From NCBI RefSeq assembly GCF_029784155.1, contig NC_073691.1, positions 142,592,433 to 142,656,432 of the forward strand: a DNA stretch of 64,000 bases. The letters are read 5' to 3'. Shown here one piece after another: positions 1 through 10,830 of this stretch; within the stretch, counting starts at the first letter, position 1; every line of letters begins with the position of its first letter. The notes below the pieces were generated by a model that was given only the letters and a program-made list of their open reading frames with translations, ran no database searches and was not told where the DNA came from. The translations under genes were made by a program, and so were the position numbers. The stretch comes from Uranotaenia lowii (Eukaryota; Arthropoda; Insecta; Diptera; Culicidae).

Positions 1-559
1 CTTCAGCCGGAGCATCCAATTGCCTCACAAAGGTGATTTAATCTAACTTTCTGAAACTTTATCACTTAGTTTGTTTCATGATCTGTGACTTAAACTCTGT
101 TTTTATAAGCTTCATGACTTTTAAATCATGCCAAAATGTATCTTTCACATGCATTGATTCCCCACCCTCCATTTTTTTTCAACAGGGACATCATGTAACA
201 CTTTTCAACTTCAATGGCTTCTAAAGAATTAATGTCCACAGATAATCATACCGCTTGTACATCAAAAGTTTACTACAAAACATTCTACTAGCTGAAATAA
301 AAAAAAATTGTTTGGATGGATGAAAGTTTGAAGTTAACAAGCGCGTGATGCAAAACAATCATATTTCAGCATATGGAAACGAGATTTAAAAAGTGAATCT
401 TTAATCTCCTTTGTTTAACCTTTTACTTAATAAATCGTTAGAAAATGTTATACTTCATCTACAGATCTATAACCTCTTCGTGCTCGTGAATTAGTTTTCA
501 TGAAAATCATCTATAAGTTGTTCGAGTTGTGTTCCATTTCAAGTTGATTTTGTTTGGAA

Positions 560-690
560 GAGAGATTCTCGAAGATTTTTTACAAACCATCTCTGGCCCG
601 AAAAACCCTCGGATACCAAATTTCACTTCATTCCGACCGTCCGTTTATACGTGATGGTGTTACAAAGAAAACGCCTCCATTTTTATATAC
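560..690 (-). mobile_element. Helitron 5' end, fragment
   Basis: Read on the minus strand, this begins near 689 with TATATAAAAATGGAGG and runs into a stretch rich in CGTATAAACGG and GAAATTTGG. That resembles the 5' heads of the other Helitrons in this window (TCTATA...TATAAAAATG followed by a conserved block). The canonical first TC is not preserved. The element would extend leftward, but no interior is recognisable down to position 1. Helitrons move by a rolling-circle Rep/helicase; no such gene is present here. Confidence 0.4.
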
Positions 691-693
691 CTA

Positions 694-860
694 CTAGCAG
701 ACCCGGTAAACTTCGTCTTACCATGTTCAACGTGGCGTCCATTTTTCCTTGTTTTTTTTTTTCTTTTTCCTCCTTTCCCTTTACTCGAATCGTCCCGCTT
801 AATTGTATCAAATTAAAACCTAAAAATTCAACTCAATTCTACGGGTCTTTTTAAATCCAC
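694..860 (-). mobile_element. Helitron 3' end, fragment
   Basis: On the minus strand the sequence ends with a small hairpin (GGTAA...TTACC), then GGGTCTGCTAG followed by T. This is the Helitron 3' signature: a hairpin about 10 nt before CTAG, inserted 5' of a T. The same terminus type recurs at 5781, 12636, 17346, 16206 and 44761. No matching 5' end lies to the right, so the interior boundary is a guess. Confidence 0.5.
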
Positions 861-1862
861 GTTTTGTAACTTGTTCCATTAATAACAGTATGTTGATAAT
901 ATGTACATATGTTTCATTTGCTGTATTCCATTTAGTAGATTTATCCCGTTTTGTTCGAGTTCACATTAAAGTTTAAACCGAAATAAAAAGTTTCTCATTT
1001 ATTGGAATAGAATTTGAATATCGGGACAATTTTTGCAGTATTTGACGAATAATTTACGAATATTTTGCCTAACGCAGTGCTTTTAGCTCCCAATAAGTTT
1101 GGATGGTGTATTTTTTAGAGCTGAAGAAATAAAAACATAAGAAAAGATTTTCTACTAACCATTTTCAAACAGCTTTTTATTCACCATTCTCATGCTTCGA
1201 AGCAGTTTGAATTCAAATTTAAATTTTCACCAAAATCATGATCATTATCGCATTCGCATTCATGTTTGCATTAAATTTAGCGATTTTGTATACTGCAAAT
1301 TCCATTTTTTTATTTGTTCAAGCAAAAAATGCAAATTAATTCCTTCGAACTTTAACCCAATGAATCAAAAATAACGATTGGTTTTGAAAAGAGGGAAACA
1401 TGTATTTAGATATGTTCACCCATTATTTTAAAGATTCTCATTGAAGCATTGGGATGTTCTGATTTCAAAATTCCATGAACATTGTTAGTGGTAATCTGCG
1501 ATTTCATTGAGGATTATGTAATATTTTTAAGATTTAATAACATTTTATTGAAAAGTAGAATTTTTAAAATTTAATAGATCAAAAAGAAATAATCTGTTCA
1601 GGCTTCGATGGTTTCATGAGTTCATTAGGTTTTCTGGGAACTATAATATAAACAAAACCTTTAAAAAAATCAGATGTCGTTTTTACTGTAAATCTTAATT
1701 TTCAAAAATGAAACACCGGGGAAAATGCAAACAAATATCACCAACGTTCAACTTTCATATTCTCTGAAAAAAATATTTTTTTCAAAAAAGTATTAGTTAT
1801 TTTTTTTAAACTGTGACCCAAAGATGGGTCTTGACTCAAACATTCAGTCAGCGAAACTTTTT
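861..1862. other. unannotated AT-rich stretch
   Basis: I see only AT-rich sequence with no convincing open frame, repeat or terminus. Confidence 0.5.
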
Positions 1863-2204
1863 TTTTGTAGAGAAATGAATCCAACTTAGATGAAATTTCA
1901 CGGGACTAGATAAGGGAAAATTGATGTTGAAAAACATGCGAAAAAAATTCGCCTTGTCTCCCGGTGAGACTTGAACCCACATCTTGCGCCTCTCCGGGGC
2001 CCATGTATTAACATTCTACTACAGGAGACCAACCTGGCGTATGAATATTATACTGGTTGAGTGTCGATGTCTATCGGAATGAAGGGAATAGTTCTCCCAT
2101 GTGATCATAATCATTTTTCTTGGTCTATTTCTATTCCCATATTTTCATCTTACGGTAGTTGGACTCAAATTTGGATATTTTAGGCACGGCATTTCTCTAC
2201 AAAA
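1863..2204 (-). mobile_element. small element with 15 bp inverted ends and a tRNA-like core
   Basis: The ends are exact inverted repeats, TTTTGTAGAGAAATG at 1863-1877 and its complement at 2190-2204. The interior holds a tRNA-like sequence on the minus strand. Two readings compete. It could be a MITE that captured a tRNA pseudogene. It could also be a minus-strand SINE whose A-run faces left at about 1860. I found no clear target-site duplication. Confidence 0.45.
1956..2029 (-). tRNA. tRNA-like pseudogene
   Basis: The 74 nt minus-strand segment opens with GTCTCC and closes with GGAGAC, giving a 6 bp acceptor stem. It contains a B-box/T-loop GGGTTCAAGTCTC and a possible GCC/GGC anticodon stem around a loop containing GGA. 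The D-arm is irregular and the base before the presumed anticodon is C rather than the near-universal U33. I therefore read it as a tRNA-derived pseudogene or SINE head, perhaps from a tRNA-Ser, not a working gene. Confidence 0.4.
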
Positions 2205-2695
2205 TATATTCCTATCCATTGATATATCCTAAGTTTTTCTCGGGAATAAATTAATGCTTGGTGTTAAATTTCACTGAATGCTGTTCAACCAAAAGACCTT
2301 GATTTACAAAGACCTTTATAATAATTTTGAATATCCACTTCATATTCAACACTCAGGATATCATTTTTGGCCATTTTTGAGATGAAATTCTTAAATGGTA
2401 GATGTTTCATTGCTAAATGGCGCTTTTTCACTTATTCCACCTAAGAAATTACAGGACTTAATATTATTTTTAACACTTTCAGGTCATATTTAAAGTTCAT
2501 CATAAAAATCTGCAGCCACTGGAATATTAATCACAAAAAAAACTTTTCAACAAAAAAGTGAATCAAAAGTCTCTTCTATGTAAAACAAAAACACACTTTT
2601 CATGTTAAGTTCGTACTTGAACAAACAGCAAACATGTAAACAGTTTTTTGGTGAATGTGTTTTAAAAAAAGTTGAGTTCATTTAATTAGATTGTA
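2205..2695. other. unannotated AT-rich stretch
   Basis: No supported feature seen. Confidence 0.5.
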
Positions 2696-4278
2696 CAGTG
2701 AGCGAAATAAGAATAGAACCACTATGTTAAAATATGATTGATTGAAAATCACCAAAAATTTGTTCTTTAAATTGTTCTGAATTGTATAACGGATAAATCA
2801 AGCATAAGTTTACTTTTTTTGGACGTTGCAATTGGCGTTGAGGACCAAAACTATGGAAAAAGGGTGCGAAATAAGAATAGAACCACTTGTGTTTTTTCAA
2901 CAAAAACAAGATTATTTCTATAAATTTACTGTGTAAAAGTGAATAATAATGCTTCTACGAATTACTTGAATAGTTTACTGTATTTTAAGGAGTTTTCTAA
3001 AATTTCAAAGATTTTCAAAGGTTTTAAAAGGGGGTTTCAAGAGATGCTCCTCTAGCGTTTAGGAATTTGATACTTGAGCTATAATACTTTATCAAACTGC
3101 TTTATTTTTTCATCATCATTCATAAGTATGATGCAAATTGACGAAACACAGATTTGATGCTGAATTTGAAGAAAAAAACAGGCTTCAAATTCAAAAATAC
3201 TAATGTTTTTAAATAGTCAAACGCTATTTCTCTAGCTTCAAGTCATAGATGGCAGCACTATCTTGCAATTAAACCGAATTGATGCCCATTTTCGAATATC
3301 TGGGATTAATTCAGGTGTGCTGGATGATTTTGGTCAAGCAATAAGTACTTGGTACCGTGTGACCGCCTTGGAAATTCTAAGATCACAATACCAAAAAATA
3401 AGAATTTCATCAAGGACCCATAAAAGTGAATTTCTTGGACCGATAATCAGAATAATTTTGTACTTTCCGATAGAGCTTGATGAACCAGATAAATAGCAGT
3501 ATTATTGGTATGATTTGAAATTGAATCTGAAGTTGAGATGTGTAGGAATTTTGGCGGTGTTATATTCTCGTGCTGGTGTTTTTTTTTTGCAAATCCGGAA
3601 AAGATTTCTGCAGCGTGAACTCCAACAAAACTGTGTTGGAAAACTACATCGAAATGATGAATATAAGCCTAAATTAACCTGAAAAATCAATATTGAGACT
3701 TAATTTGGTATTAACGGCAAGATAGTGTTGCCATCTATGACTTGAAACTGGAAAAAGTTATGTTTATTGAAAAAAAAATCTAAGTTTATGAGTACCAACC
3801 TGTTTTTCTGATTTAAAATAAACCGAAAATGTCATTTCACGTCATTTTAATGAAGAAAGTAAGTAGTTTGGTAAAGAATTACAGCTCAAATATCAAATTC
3901 CTTAGTTCTAGAAGAGCATCTCTTAAAACACCATTTTAAACCCTTTGAAAATCTTTGTAATTCTAGAAAACTCCTTAAAATGCAGTGAACTATTCAAGTA
4001 ATTCGTAGAAGCATTATTATTCACTTTTACACAGTAAATTTTTAGAAATAATCTTGTTTTTGTTGAAAAAACACAAGTGGTTCTATTCTTATTTCGCACC
4101 CTTTTTCCATAGTTTTGGTCCTCAACGCCAATTGCAACGTCCAAAAATAGTAAACTTATGCTTGATTTATCCGTTAAACAATACAAAACAATTTATAGAA
4201 GAAAATTTTGGTGATTTTTAAACATTCATATTTTAACAAGCAAAACACATAGTGGTGCTATTCTTATTTCGCTCACTG
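2696..4278. mobile_element. Tc1/mariner-type foldback element
   Basis: The element starts CAGTGAGCGAAATAAGAA and ends with the complement. TA dinucleotides flank it at 2694-2695 and 4279-4280, the Tc1/mariner target duplication. Its two arms (2696 to about 3266, and about 3717 to 4278) are inverted copies of each other, leaving a spacer of about 450 bp. The arms match best in the outer ~350 bp and again at 3236-3266 / 3717-3747; the middle has diverged. No transposase frame is present, so it is non-autonomous and would need a transposase supplied in trans. The short minus-strand frames at 2727-2909 and 3923-4186 are mirror images of the arms, not genes. Confidence 0.85.
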
Positions 4279-4280
4279 TA

Positions 4281-4737
4281 TTTGTGGGCCCAACAATTGT
4301 TAGATGAAGAAATAATGTATAATTTTTTTGTAAAAATTGAATGTTTGCATTTGCTCTAGTCTACTTTCTTGAAATTTTTTCCGGGAAATGCATATCCTCA
4401 CTTTGTGTTATAAAAAATTGAATATTTTATTGATAACTTCAACTTACGTTTGCAAAAACTCAAAAAGTTCATTCGGCCTTTAAAAACTTGAATCCTATCT
4501 AATCTATTTCAAAGGACAGACTCTTGTTCTGTTAATGTGTCTAGCGTTCTAGGCGTATTGGATTATACGAAATTGTTTGTAAAGCTTCCCAATTTCTTTT
4601 TTTCAAACGTCCGCAAAGTGTTATGAGATTATTTCATATGCATCATTACCAAATTAATATTTTTTGGAAAACAATCTACTTCTTAAATTTACACGAATTA
4701 AAAATGGTTTCAATATTTAAAATCGTTTATATGGTTT
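4281..4737. other. unannotated stretch
   Basis: AT-rich, no supported feature. Confidence 0.5.
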
Positions 4738-5592
4738 TGATTCGATCGATAAAATATCAATCCTTGTGGTCCGTGTCACATCTTGGCGTTATTTATTACC
4801 ATGTGCTGTGTACAAATAAGCAAGGAAAAAAACACATCTAGGTTGCATATCGCCCCCACGTGCATAAGTTTTTTTTTTTTTGTTTCGATTATAGTCGTTT
4901 TACCATCTTTATGGCATTCGCGACTTTATCAACGGTGCAGTTGGCGGATCGTTATTGAATAACTTATCCGGTACAACTGTGTTCGATGTTTGCTCTTGGG
5001 CTTGAACTCGCGGACATCGGCTCAGGAGACAACAGACGTGCCAACTGAGCTATATCACAAGCCCGTCGTGCATAAGTGATATAGGTACTTGGTTGAGAAA
5101 TAGGCGCCTAATTTTTAAATTTTTCCAACGATCAATGAACAGTATGCTTTGGTTTCTATTATCTTGCAACGACGTTTGCTCGCGACGCCTCGCCCATGGA
5201 GACGAAAAACAAACCCCTCAAAGAAAAGAAAATCTCTAAAAATGAATGCCATGCCTTTTCAATTTCAGATTTTGGCAAAAAAATGTATATGTTTTATTCG
5301 ATCGGCAAAATGTCGATCTGGGTCACATCTAGGCGTCATTCATAACCATGTGCTGTACAAATGAGCAAGGAATCAATTAGAAAAAAATCACATCAAGGCT
5401 TCATATCGCCATCCCTTGCATTGAAAATATGCTTGGTTGAGAAATACGCGCCAAAATATCTCTCTGATCAGTATGCATGCCATGGTTACTATTCTCTAGC
5501 GACGTTGGCTCGCGACACGCCTGGACCTTGGAGACGAAAAACAAACCGCCCAAAAGGAAAGAAATTCTCGAAAAAATGGATGCCATGACTTT
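4738..5592. repeat. two copies of a ~344 bp unit, the first split by a SINE
   Basis: The unit carries landmarks in fixed order: TTCGATCG, ACCATGTGCTGT, CATATCGCC, CTTGGTTGAGAAATA and GGAGACGAAAAACAAAC. CTTGGTTGAG starts at 5088 in the first copy and 5432 in the second, a period of 344 bp. The earlier landmarks lie ~555 bp apart, and the excess equals the SINE plus one target duplication (208 bp). The origin of the unit is unknown. Confidence 0.75.
4869..5066 (-). mobile_element. tRNA-derived SINE
   Basis: On the minus strand it starts with a tRNA-like head containing an A-box TAGCTCAGTTGG and a B-box-like GAGTTCAAGCC, followed by a body and a poly(A) tail (the T-run at 4869-4881). Perfect 10 bp target duplications CGTGCATAAG sit at 4859-4868 and 5067-5076. 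SINEs of this type are transcribed by RNA polymerase III from the A and B boxes and are mobilised by a partner LINE. A 51 bp fragment of the same 3' end lies at 26690-26740. Confidence 0.88.
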
Positions 5593-5780
5593 AATTTGAT
5601 TCAAAAAACTACAAATTGAATTATTATGGACATTTGATGCGACTTTCTGTTATTTTTATTCGATATAAACCGATTCGCATGTCCACAGAATATTCTAAAA
5701 ATAATTTCATTTGAATCTTTTGGGTCATTTTGGAGGAGTAGTACAACAAACACCGTTACAAGAGAATTTTATATAATAGA

Positions 5781-7399
5781 CTAGCTGACCCGGTGTGGTT
5801 TGCTACACCTTTCAAAATCAAATGATATTTTCAAAATTTATTCAATTTTTTGTTGTTTATTGGCATTATTTAAAATTAAATTATACCATAAATCATAAGC
5901 AACCGCTATAAAATGAGAGCTGCAGCTTGAGTTTCGAATTGCTACACAAAGATAACTAAAACTTAAATTTTGGATCTTTCTCTATGAACTTGTGTTAAAG
6001 ATCTGATAATTTTAATCTTTATGGAGGGTCTAAAATTAATGGTACGCAAACAATTTAACTTATAAAATATGGTTGTTTTTGCTTGATATGTTCTGGATTT
6101 ATGCTAAAAAACTGATAAGAGAGCCGCCTCCCCTGTCCTTCCCTTCACCCCCTTCTGAATGGAGGTCGTGATCTTTAATAATCATACCCAAAAATTCTCT
6201 TATAAAAATATAGTTCCATTGGTTGATAAGTTTTCAAGCTTTACAACAAAATGTATATGGAGCCTCCTCATTTATTTCCCTCTCCACACTGTAAAGTGTA
6301 AAGGTCCATAACAATCGTAGAAACATATCTCGTTACCAAGTACCTTTCCATGCCATATTTCTTTCCATTTATTGGCTTCGTAAGCATAAATTGAGAACTT
6401 ATGCTAACAAAATTGTATTGGGCTCACCTCCCTCCTCCTATGCACCTTCTCACTGAAAGGAGGATGATGTGTCAGATAATCATAGAATCATACCAAAATG
6501 AATTTCCATGTTAAGTTTTGTCCATTTCTCGGATTTTGTAAAAAAAAAGTTAAATGTAAGCCTCCTCTTCCCTTCCTATATTCCCAATTCAATAATCTAA
6601 CTGCAAGAAAGGTTTCACATAGAAAAAGTATTTTTCGTACTCAAATACTTTTTGGTGCCAAATTTGGTTTCATTTGCTCGATTAATTCTCGAGTTCTAAA
6701 AATTATATGGAAGCCCCCCTTCCCCCCTTTATATCTTTCCGCTCAAAAGGGGGGGGGGCTTTCCGCTTGTTCCATTTGCTTAATTAGTTTTTGAGCTATG
6801 TAAAAAAATTATAAAAGAGGACCCCTCCCTCTTTATATCTCCCTACTGGATAGAGGGAGGGGTCTCAAATAATCATAGAAATATTTTTCGTATCCAAATA
6901 CCCTCCCATGCCAAATTTGGTTCCACTTGCTTTATAAGTTTTTGAGTTATGTAAAAAAAATGAACGAGGCCCCCTCCCCCTTTCTAATGGAAAGGGGGAG
7001 GAGTCTCAAATAATCATTGAAATATTTTTCGTATCATAATACCTTCCCGTGCCAAATTTGGTTCCAATACCTTGATTAGTTTTCGAGTTATATTAAAAAT
7101 TGTAAGGTAGCCCCCCCTCCCCACTTCCTATCACCCCACTGAGAAGAGAGAGGGGTACATAATATTCATAGAAATATTCTTCGTTCCCAAATACTACCCC
7201 ATTCCAAATTTGATACCATTTGCTTGATGGGTTCTCGAGTTATGCAAAAAATTGTCTTTTCTTTGGGAGGCGCCTCCCCCCATTCATGAGAGAGTGAGGG
7301 GTCTCAAACCATAATAGGAACCTTCCCCTGCCTTCAATACCCCCACCTGCCAAGTTTCACGCAGACAGACAGACAGAAATTCATTTTTATATGTATAGA
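5781..7399 (-). mobile_element. complete non-autonomous Helitron with internal repeats
   Basis: On the minus strand it starts TCTATACATATAAAAATG with a run of CTGT repeats. It ends with hairpin GGTGT...ACACC followed by GGGTCAGCTAG. The flanks are A (before TC) and T (after CTAG), the expected AT insertion site. The interior is an array of divergent units of roughly 125-150 bp. Each carries CCAAATTTGG, a TTCGAGTTATG block and a C-rich/G-rich palindromic stretch. No Rep/helicase frame is present. The same unit type recurs in opposite orientation at 40532-41815. Confidence 0.82.
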
Positions 7400-7419
7400 T
7401 AAGATTTTAAAAAAAATTA

Positions 7420-9833
7420 TCATTGTCCGAAATAAGAGAGAGATGAGATAAAAGATCTCCACTGCTGGCGATCCGGAGCCAGCGTCTTCACTTGCTGCCA
7501 GCCAAGGTTCTCATCAACTGTACGGACTTCAGTGGCTAGACTACGCCGCCACGAGCTTCTGGGCCTACCTCTTCTTCGATGCCCACCCAGCAAACATAGA
7601 ATCGCATTAAAAATGTTAACTCAAGTCATTAAAAACGTTACTGTGAATAATCTTAATTCCAACATACGCAAGTAAAAGGTCGTAAAAATCGTTACCCGAA
7701 GTCGGTTTAAATGGTTTAAATCGTATATGATAAAAAGTCCGCCATGTTTGCAGATTTTGAAGACGATATCGTTTCTTTTTTTCTCCCGCGTGGGTCAAAA
7801 GAGAGAACAGCTTTGTTGTTCTCTTTGCGACCAGCAGTGCAATCAGAATGCTTAAAATCAGATGGTATATTTGCAAGAATTGCCCAATGACAGAGGCAGC
7901 ATATTTTGTCGTTGGCAACGGTTTGCATGCGTTGAGAGGAAAAAACTTGTGCTCTCTTGCATTCTATCAGTATGTATGAATATGGTGTCGAAATCGTATG
8001 ATCTTATCGCTTTAGCCAGAAGTTGAAAATTTGTATATATATTGCCTCCACTTTGGTAGGTAAATGCTGTTTTTTCGAGTTTCATACGATCATTCTATAA
8101 TGTATATGAAACGTATATCAAAGTTGTTGAGAAATATACCTACAAAAATGTTTGCTAGGCATCTGGATTCCAGTCAAGCGCATCTGTGCAAATCTCGTTT
8201 TCATCTCTTCGCAGCGTGTGCCCAATCCACCTCCACTTACGTTCCCGAATCTAGATTTCCAGAACCTTTTGATGACATCGGCGATGAAGTTCAACGTTTG
8301 AGATCCAGTTGCCAGGCCACCAAGCGCGGATGATGTTCCGCAGGCAGCAATTCACAAAAACTTGCAGTTTTCGCGTCGTCGCCGCATATGTGCACCAAGT
8401 TTCACATCCGTACTACAATACGGATTTGACGTTTGAGTTGAAGATTCGGATTTTAGTTCGTAGAGAGATCTGGCGTGAGCGCTTGATGTTTCGGAGACTC
8501 GCAAATGCAAATCTGGCTTTTCTGATTCGGGTTTCAATGTCCTTCTTGGTACCACCATCAGGCGTAATCTGGCTACCAAGATACTGGAAACACTCCACTT
8601 TCTCAAGTTGTTGCCCAGCTACTATAAAACTGCAGGAATTTTCTGAAGGATTCCACGACAATCCTCGGTTTGGTCTACAGTCAATCGATCCAGTCAAGAT
8701 CTCATCCATTACGTTGAGAAAAAGCAGCGGTGATAAAATACATGCTTATCTCACTCCAGCAGTTACCGGGATTGGTTCGGACAAGACACCGTCGAGCAAG
8801 ACTTTGCAAGAAAATGCCTCGTACTGTGCTTCGATGAGATGGACAAGTTTCTCTGGGACCGTCTTAGAGCAGTCCAGATGTTTTCGTGGTTCAGTCGGTC
8901 AAATGCTTTTACGAAACCAGAAAAGATTCCTGGAATTAGTTGATTTGTTCCAGTATGATTTGTAGCGTTGCGATGTGGTCCATACATGATCGTCCACATC
9001 GGAATCCAGCTTGTTGCCGTCGGAGTGTAGCGTCGATTTTCTTCTGGATCCTGTTCAGGATCACTTTGCAGAGTCCTTTAGAGCTGTGCAGATCAAAGTT
9101 ATGCCTCACCAGTTACCGCACTCGGCCAGGTCTCCTTTCTTCGGGATCTTTACACTACAAAGGCGGCGAGAAATATCATTTGGTAATCGGATATCTCCAA
9201 AGGCCGCGGCTCTTTCTCCCTCTTCGGCTAGGGAGTTTGTCTTGCTCTCTTGTCTCGTCTACAAGTTCGTTTAATTGCCTTTTCCAGCTCCGCATATCGT
9301 AAGCGGGCGGCTGCTTTGGATGACCCGGTACATGCCTGCTCAATTCCGACTTTCGCCTATCTCCGATCATCGATCATCCTCCAGGTTTCATCCGACATCC
9401 ATTCACTTCGTCTTCCACAAACATTACCGAGAGTACCATGGCTCGTTGTAATGAAGGCATTCTTGATTCTACACCACTGTTCTTCGACTGTTCCGTCTGT
9501 CGGCAGTTCAGAGGCTCGGGATTCAAGCTGTTCAACGTATGCCCTTTTCACCTCTGGATTCTCCAACCGGCGGACGTCGTATCGACTTCCGACTTTCTCC
9601 TCTCGTCGTTGGACACGTGCCACTCTCAGTCGTATGTCACCTAGGACGAGGTCGATGGTCAGATGCAATGTCTGCGCTTCGTTTGTAGCGGACATCAAGA
9701 AGGCTCCTTCTCCATTCTCGGCTGATGCAGATGTGGTCAATTTGATTTTATGTTCGGCCATCTCGGGATACTCAAGTGGCCTTATGTGCTGGTCGATGGG
9801 GGAAGAGCGATCCACCGATGTTGTTGTTGCCAC
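7420..9833 (-). pseudogene. RTE-type reverse transcriptase remnant
   Basis: Reverse transcriptases of this clade copy the element RNA at a nicked target site. Recognisable blocks on the minus strand, in order, are a linker with REEKVGSRYD and DETWRMIDDRR (9700-9357), FVKAFDRLNHENIW (around 8900), LFLNVMDEILTGSID (around 8700), VECFQYLGSQITPDGGT (around 8600), and the conserved tail RRGRPRSSW followed by TLAPDRQQWRSF up to the stop at 7420-7422. Several frameshifts are present. The catalytic ADD block expected between MDEIL and ECFQYLGS is missing: MDEILTGSID runs almost straight into the later block. A 574 bp element at 7586-8159 splits the tail, and the flanking codons rejoin in frame as WNPDGHRRRGR. 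Confidence 0.85.
7586..8159. mobile_element. MITE-like insertion in the LINE, CCCAGCAAACAT ends
   Basis: The ends are a 12 bp inverted repeat with one mismatch (CCCAGCAAACAT at 7586-7597, complement of CCTAGCAAACAT at 8148-8159), flanked by CA on both sides. Removing the element plus one CA restores the conserved LINE codons in frame, which confirms both the boundaries and a 2 bp target duplication. No transposase frame. The ends resemble those of the element at 50820-51286. Confidence 0.75.
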
Positions 9834-9849
9834 AAAATTCTACAAACAG

Positions 9850-10771
9850 CTCTCCGTTTTCGCTCATCTGTCCTAGGCCATGGCGCCCCATGATGCGCTC
9901 AAAGTCCGGATTCTTGGAGCCAATCTTTGCGTTGAAGTCGCCTAAGTGGATTTGAATGTCACCCTTCGGAATTTTCTCAACCACGCTGATCAATTGACTG
10001 TAAAACTACTCTGCCTCCTGCAAATCGGCAACGTCAGTTGGCTCATAACACTGGACCATTGTAAGGTTTCTAACCCGTGTTCTGAATCTGACTACGATTA
10101 TTCTTTCGTTTATCGGTTCCCATCTTATGAGGGTCGCATGGGACTGCGGTCTTAACAGGAAACCAACTCCTCGTACCCGAGTTTTTTTTTAGTTGGTAAC
10201 CACAGGTGGTAAATCCCGGTTTACGGATTGTATTCCAAGGCACGGCGAGCCACCGCGTCCCCCCAGTTTGCTACTCTGGGTCCATGGGTACAATGGGAAG
10301 ACTCATGATATACTCCGTGTATACCCCCTACTCCCTAAACTCCACCTAGGGCCGCAGACCTGGTTCCCACCTCGAACTGTTTAGTACACTATACTTCAAT
10401 AGTGGGAGGTCTATTCGCGCTAATGCGCTCCAAGGCAATACTCATTAACGAGACCACTTTCAGCAAAACCTCTCATCCTTACGACTCGACGCCTGAACTC
10501 TCCTCTAACGACTTGAGAACCGACATCTCCTCGCAATGACTCGTACCCGAGTAGCGTGTTCTTCTCGTATGCTAGAGTAAAGCAGTACTTGCCCAGACTG
10601 TCTCTTATATTCTCCAGTGTTAAGCCAACGGACTTCGCTCAGTCCCAATATCTCTAGCTTGAGGCGGTTAGCTTCTCTAGCAAGTTGAGCCATCTTACTT
10701 GGCTGGGCAAGGGTCAAAACATTCCAAATTTCAATTCTAGTCCGTGTTTTCATGCTAAAAGTCGTTGCCAA
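9850..10771 (-). pseudogene. RTE-type endonuclease remnant
   Basis: LINE endonucleases nick the target DNA to start reverse transcription. On the minus strand the fragment opens near 10771 with RIEIWNVLTLAQPSK, then LEILGLSEVRW with the conserved catalytic Glu. It continues on the far side of the insertion at 10182-10539 with VGFLLRPQSHATLIRWEP and VRFRTRVRNLTMVQCY (around 10140-10040). Near 9930 it carries IHLGDFNAKIG, the GDFNA active-site block. The C-terminal SDH motif cannot be found, probably because the junction with the reverse transcriptase is damaged. The insertion lies inside the coding run and its target duplication repeats the codons there. Confidence 0.82.
10182..10539 (-). mobile_element. 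retroposed insertion with poly(A) and 12 bp duplication
   Basis: A T-run at 10182-10190 (poly(A) on the minus strand) and perfect duplications CTCGTACCCGAG at 10170-10181 and 10540-10551 show insertion by target-primed reverse transcription. The 358 bp body has no clear polymerase III A-box or coding frame. It may be a SINE of unusual head type or a 5'-truncated LINE. Confidence 0.75.
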
Positions 10772-10830
10772 AGTTCCAATTCGGTTATTTCTTCTCTCAG
10801 TTTCTGTAACAATTCAATAGATCGGGAGCA

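Noticed and set aside
1956..2029. Functional tRNA gene
   Set aside because: Irregular D-arm and a missing U33-type position. Better read as a tRNA-derived pseudogene.
2727..4186. Two similar minus-strand frames near both ends of the foldback
   Set aside because: They are inverted-repeat mirror images of non-coding arms, not paralogous genes.
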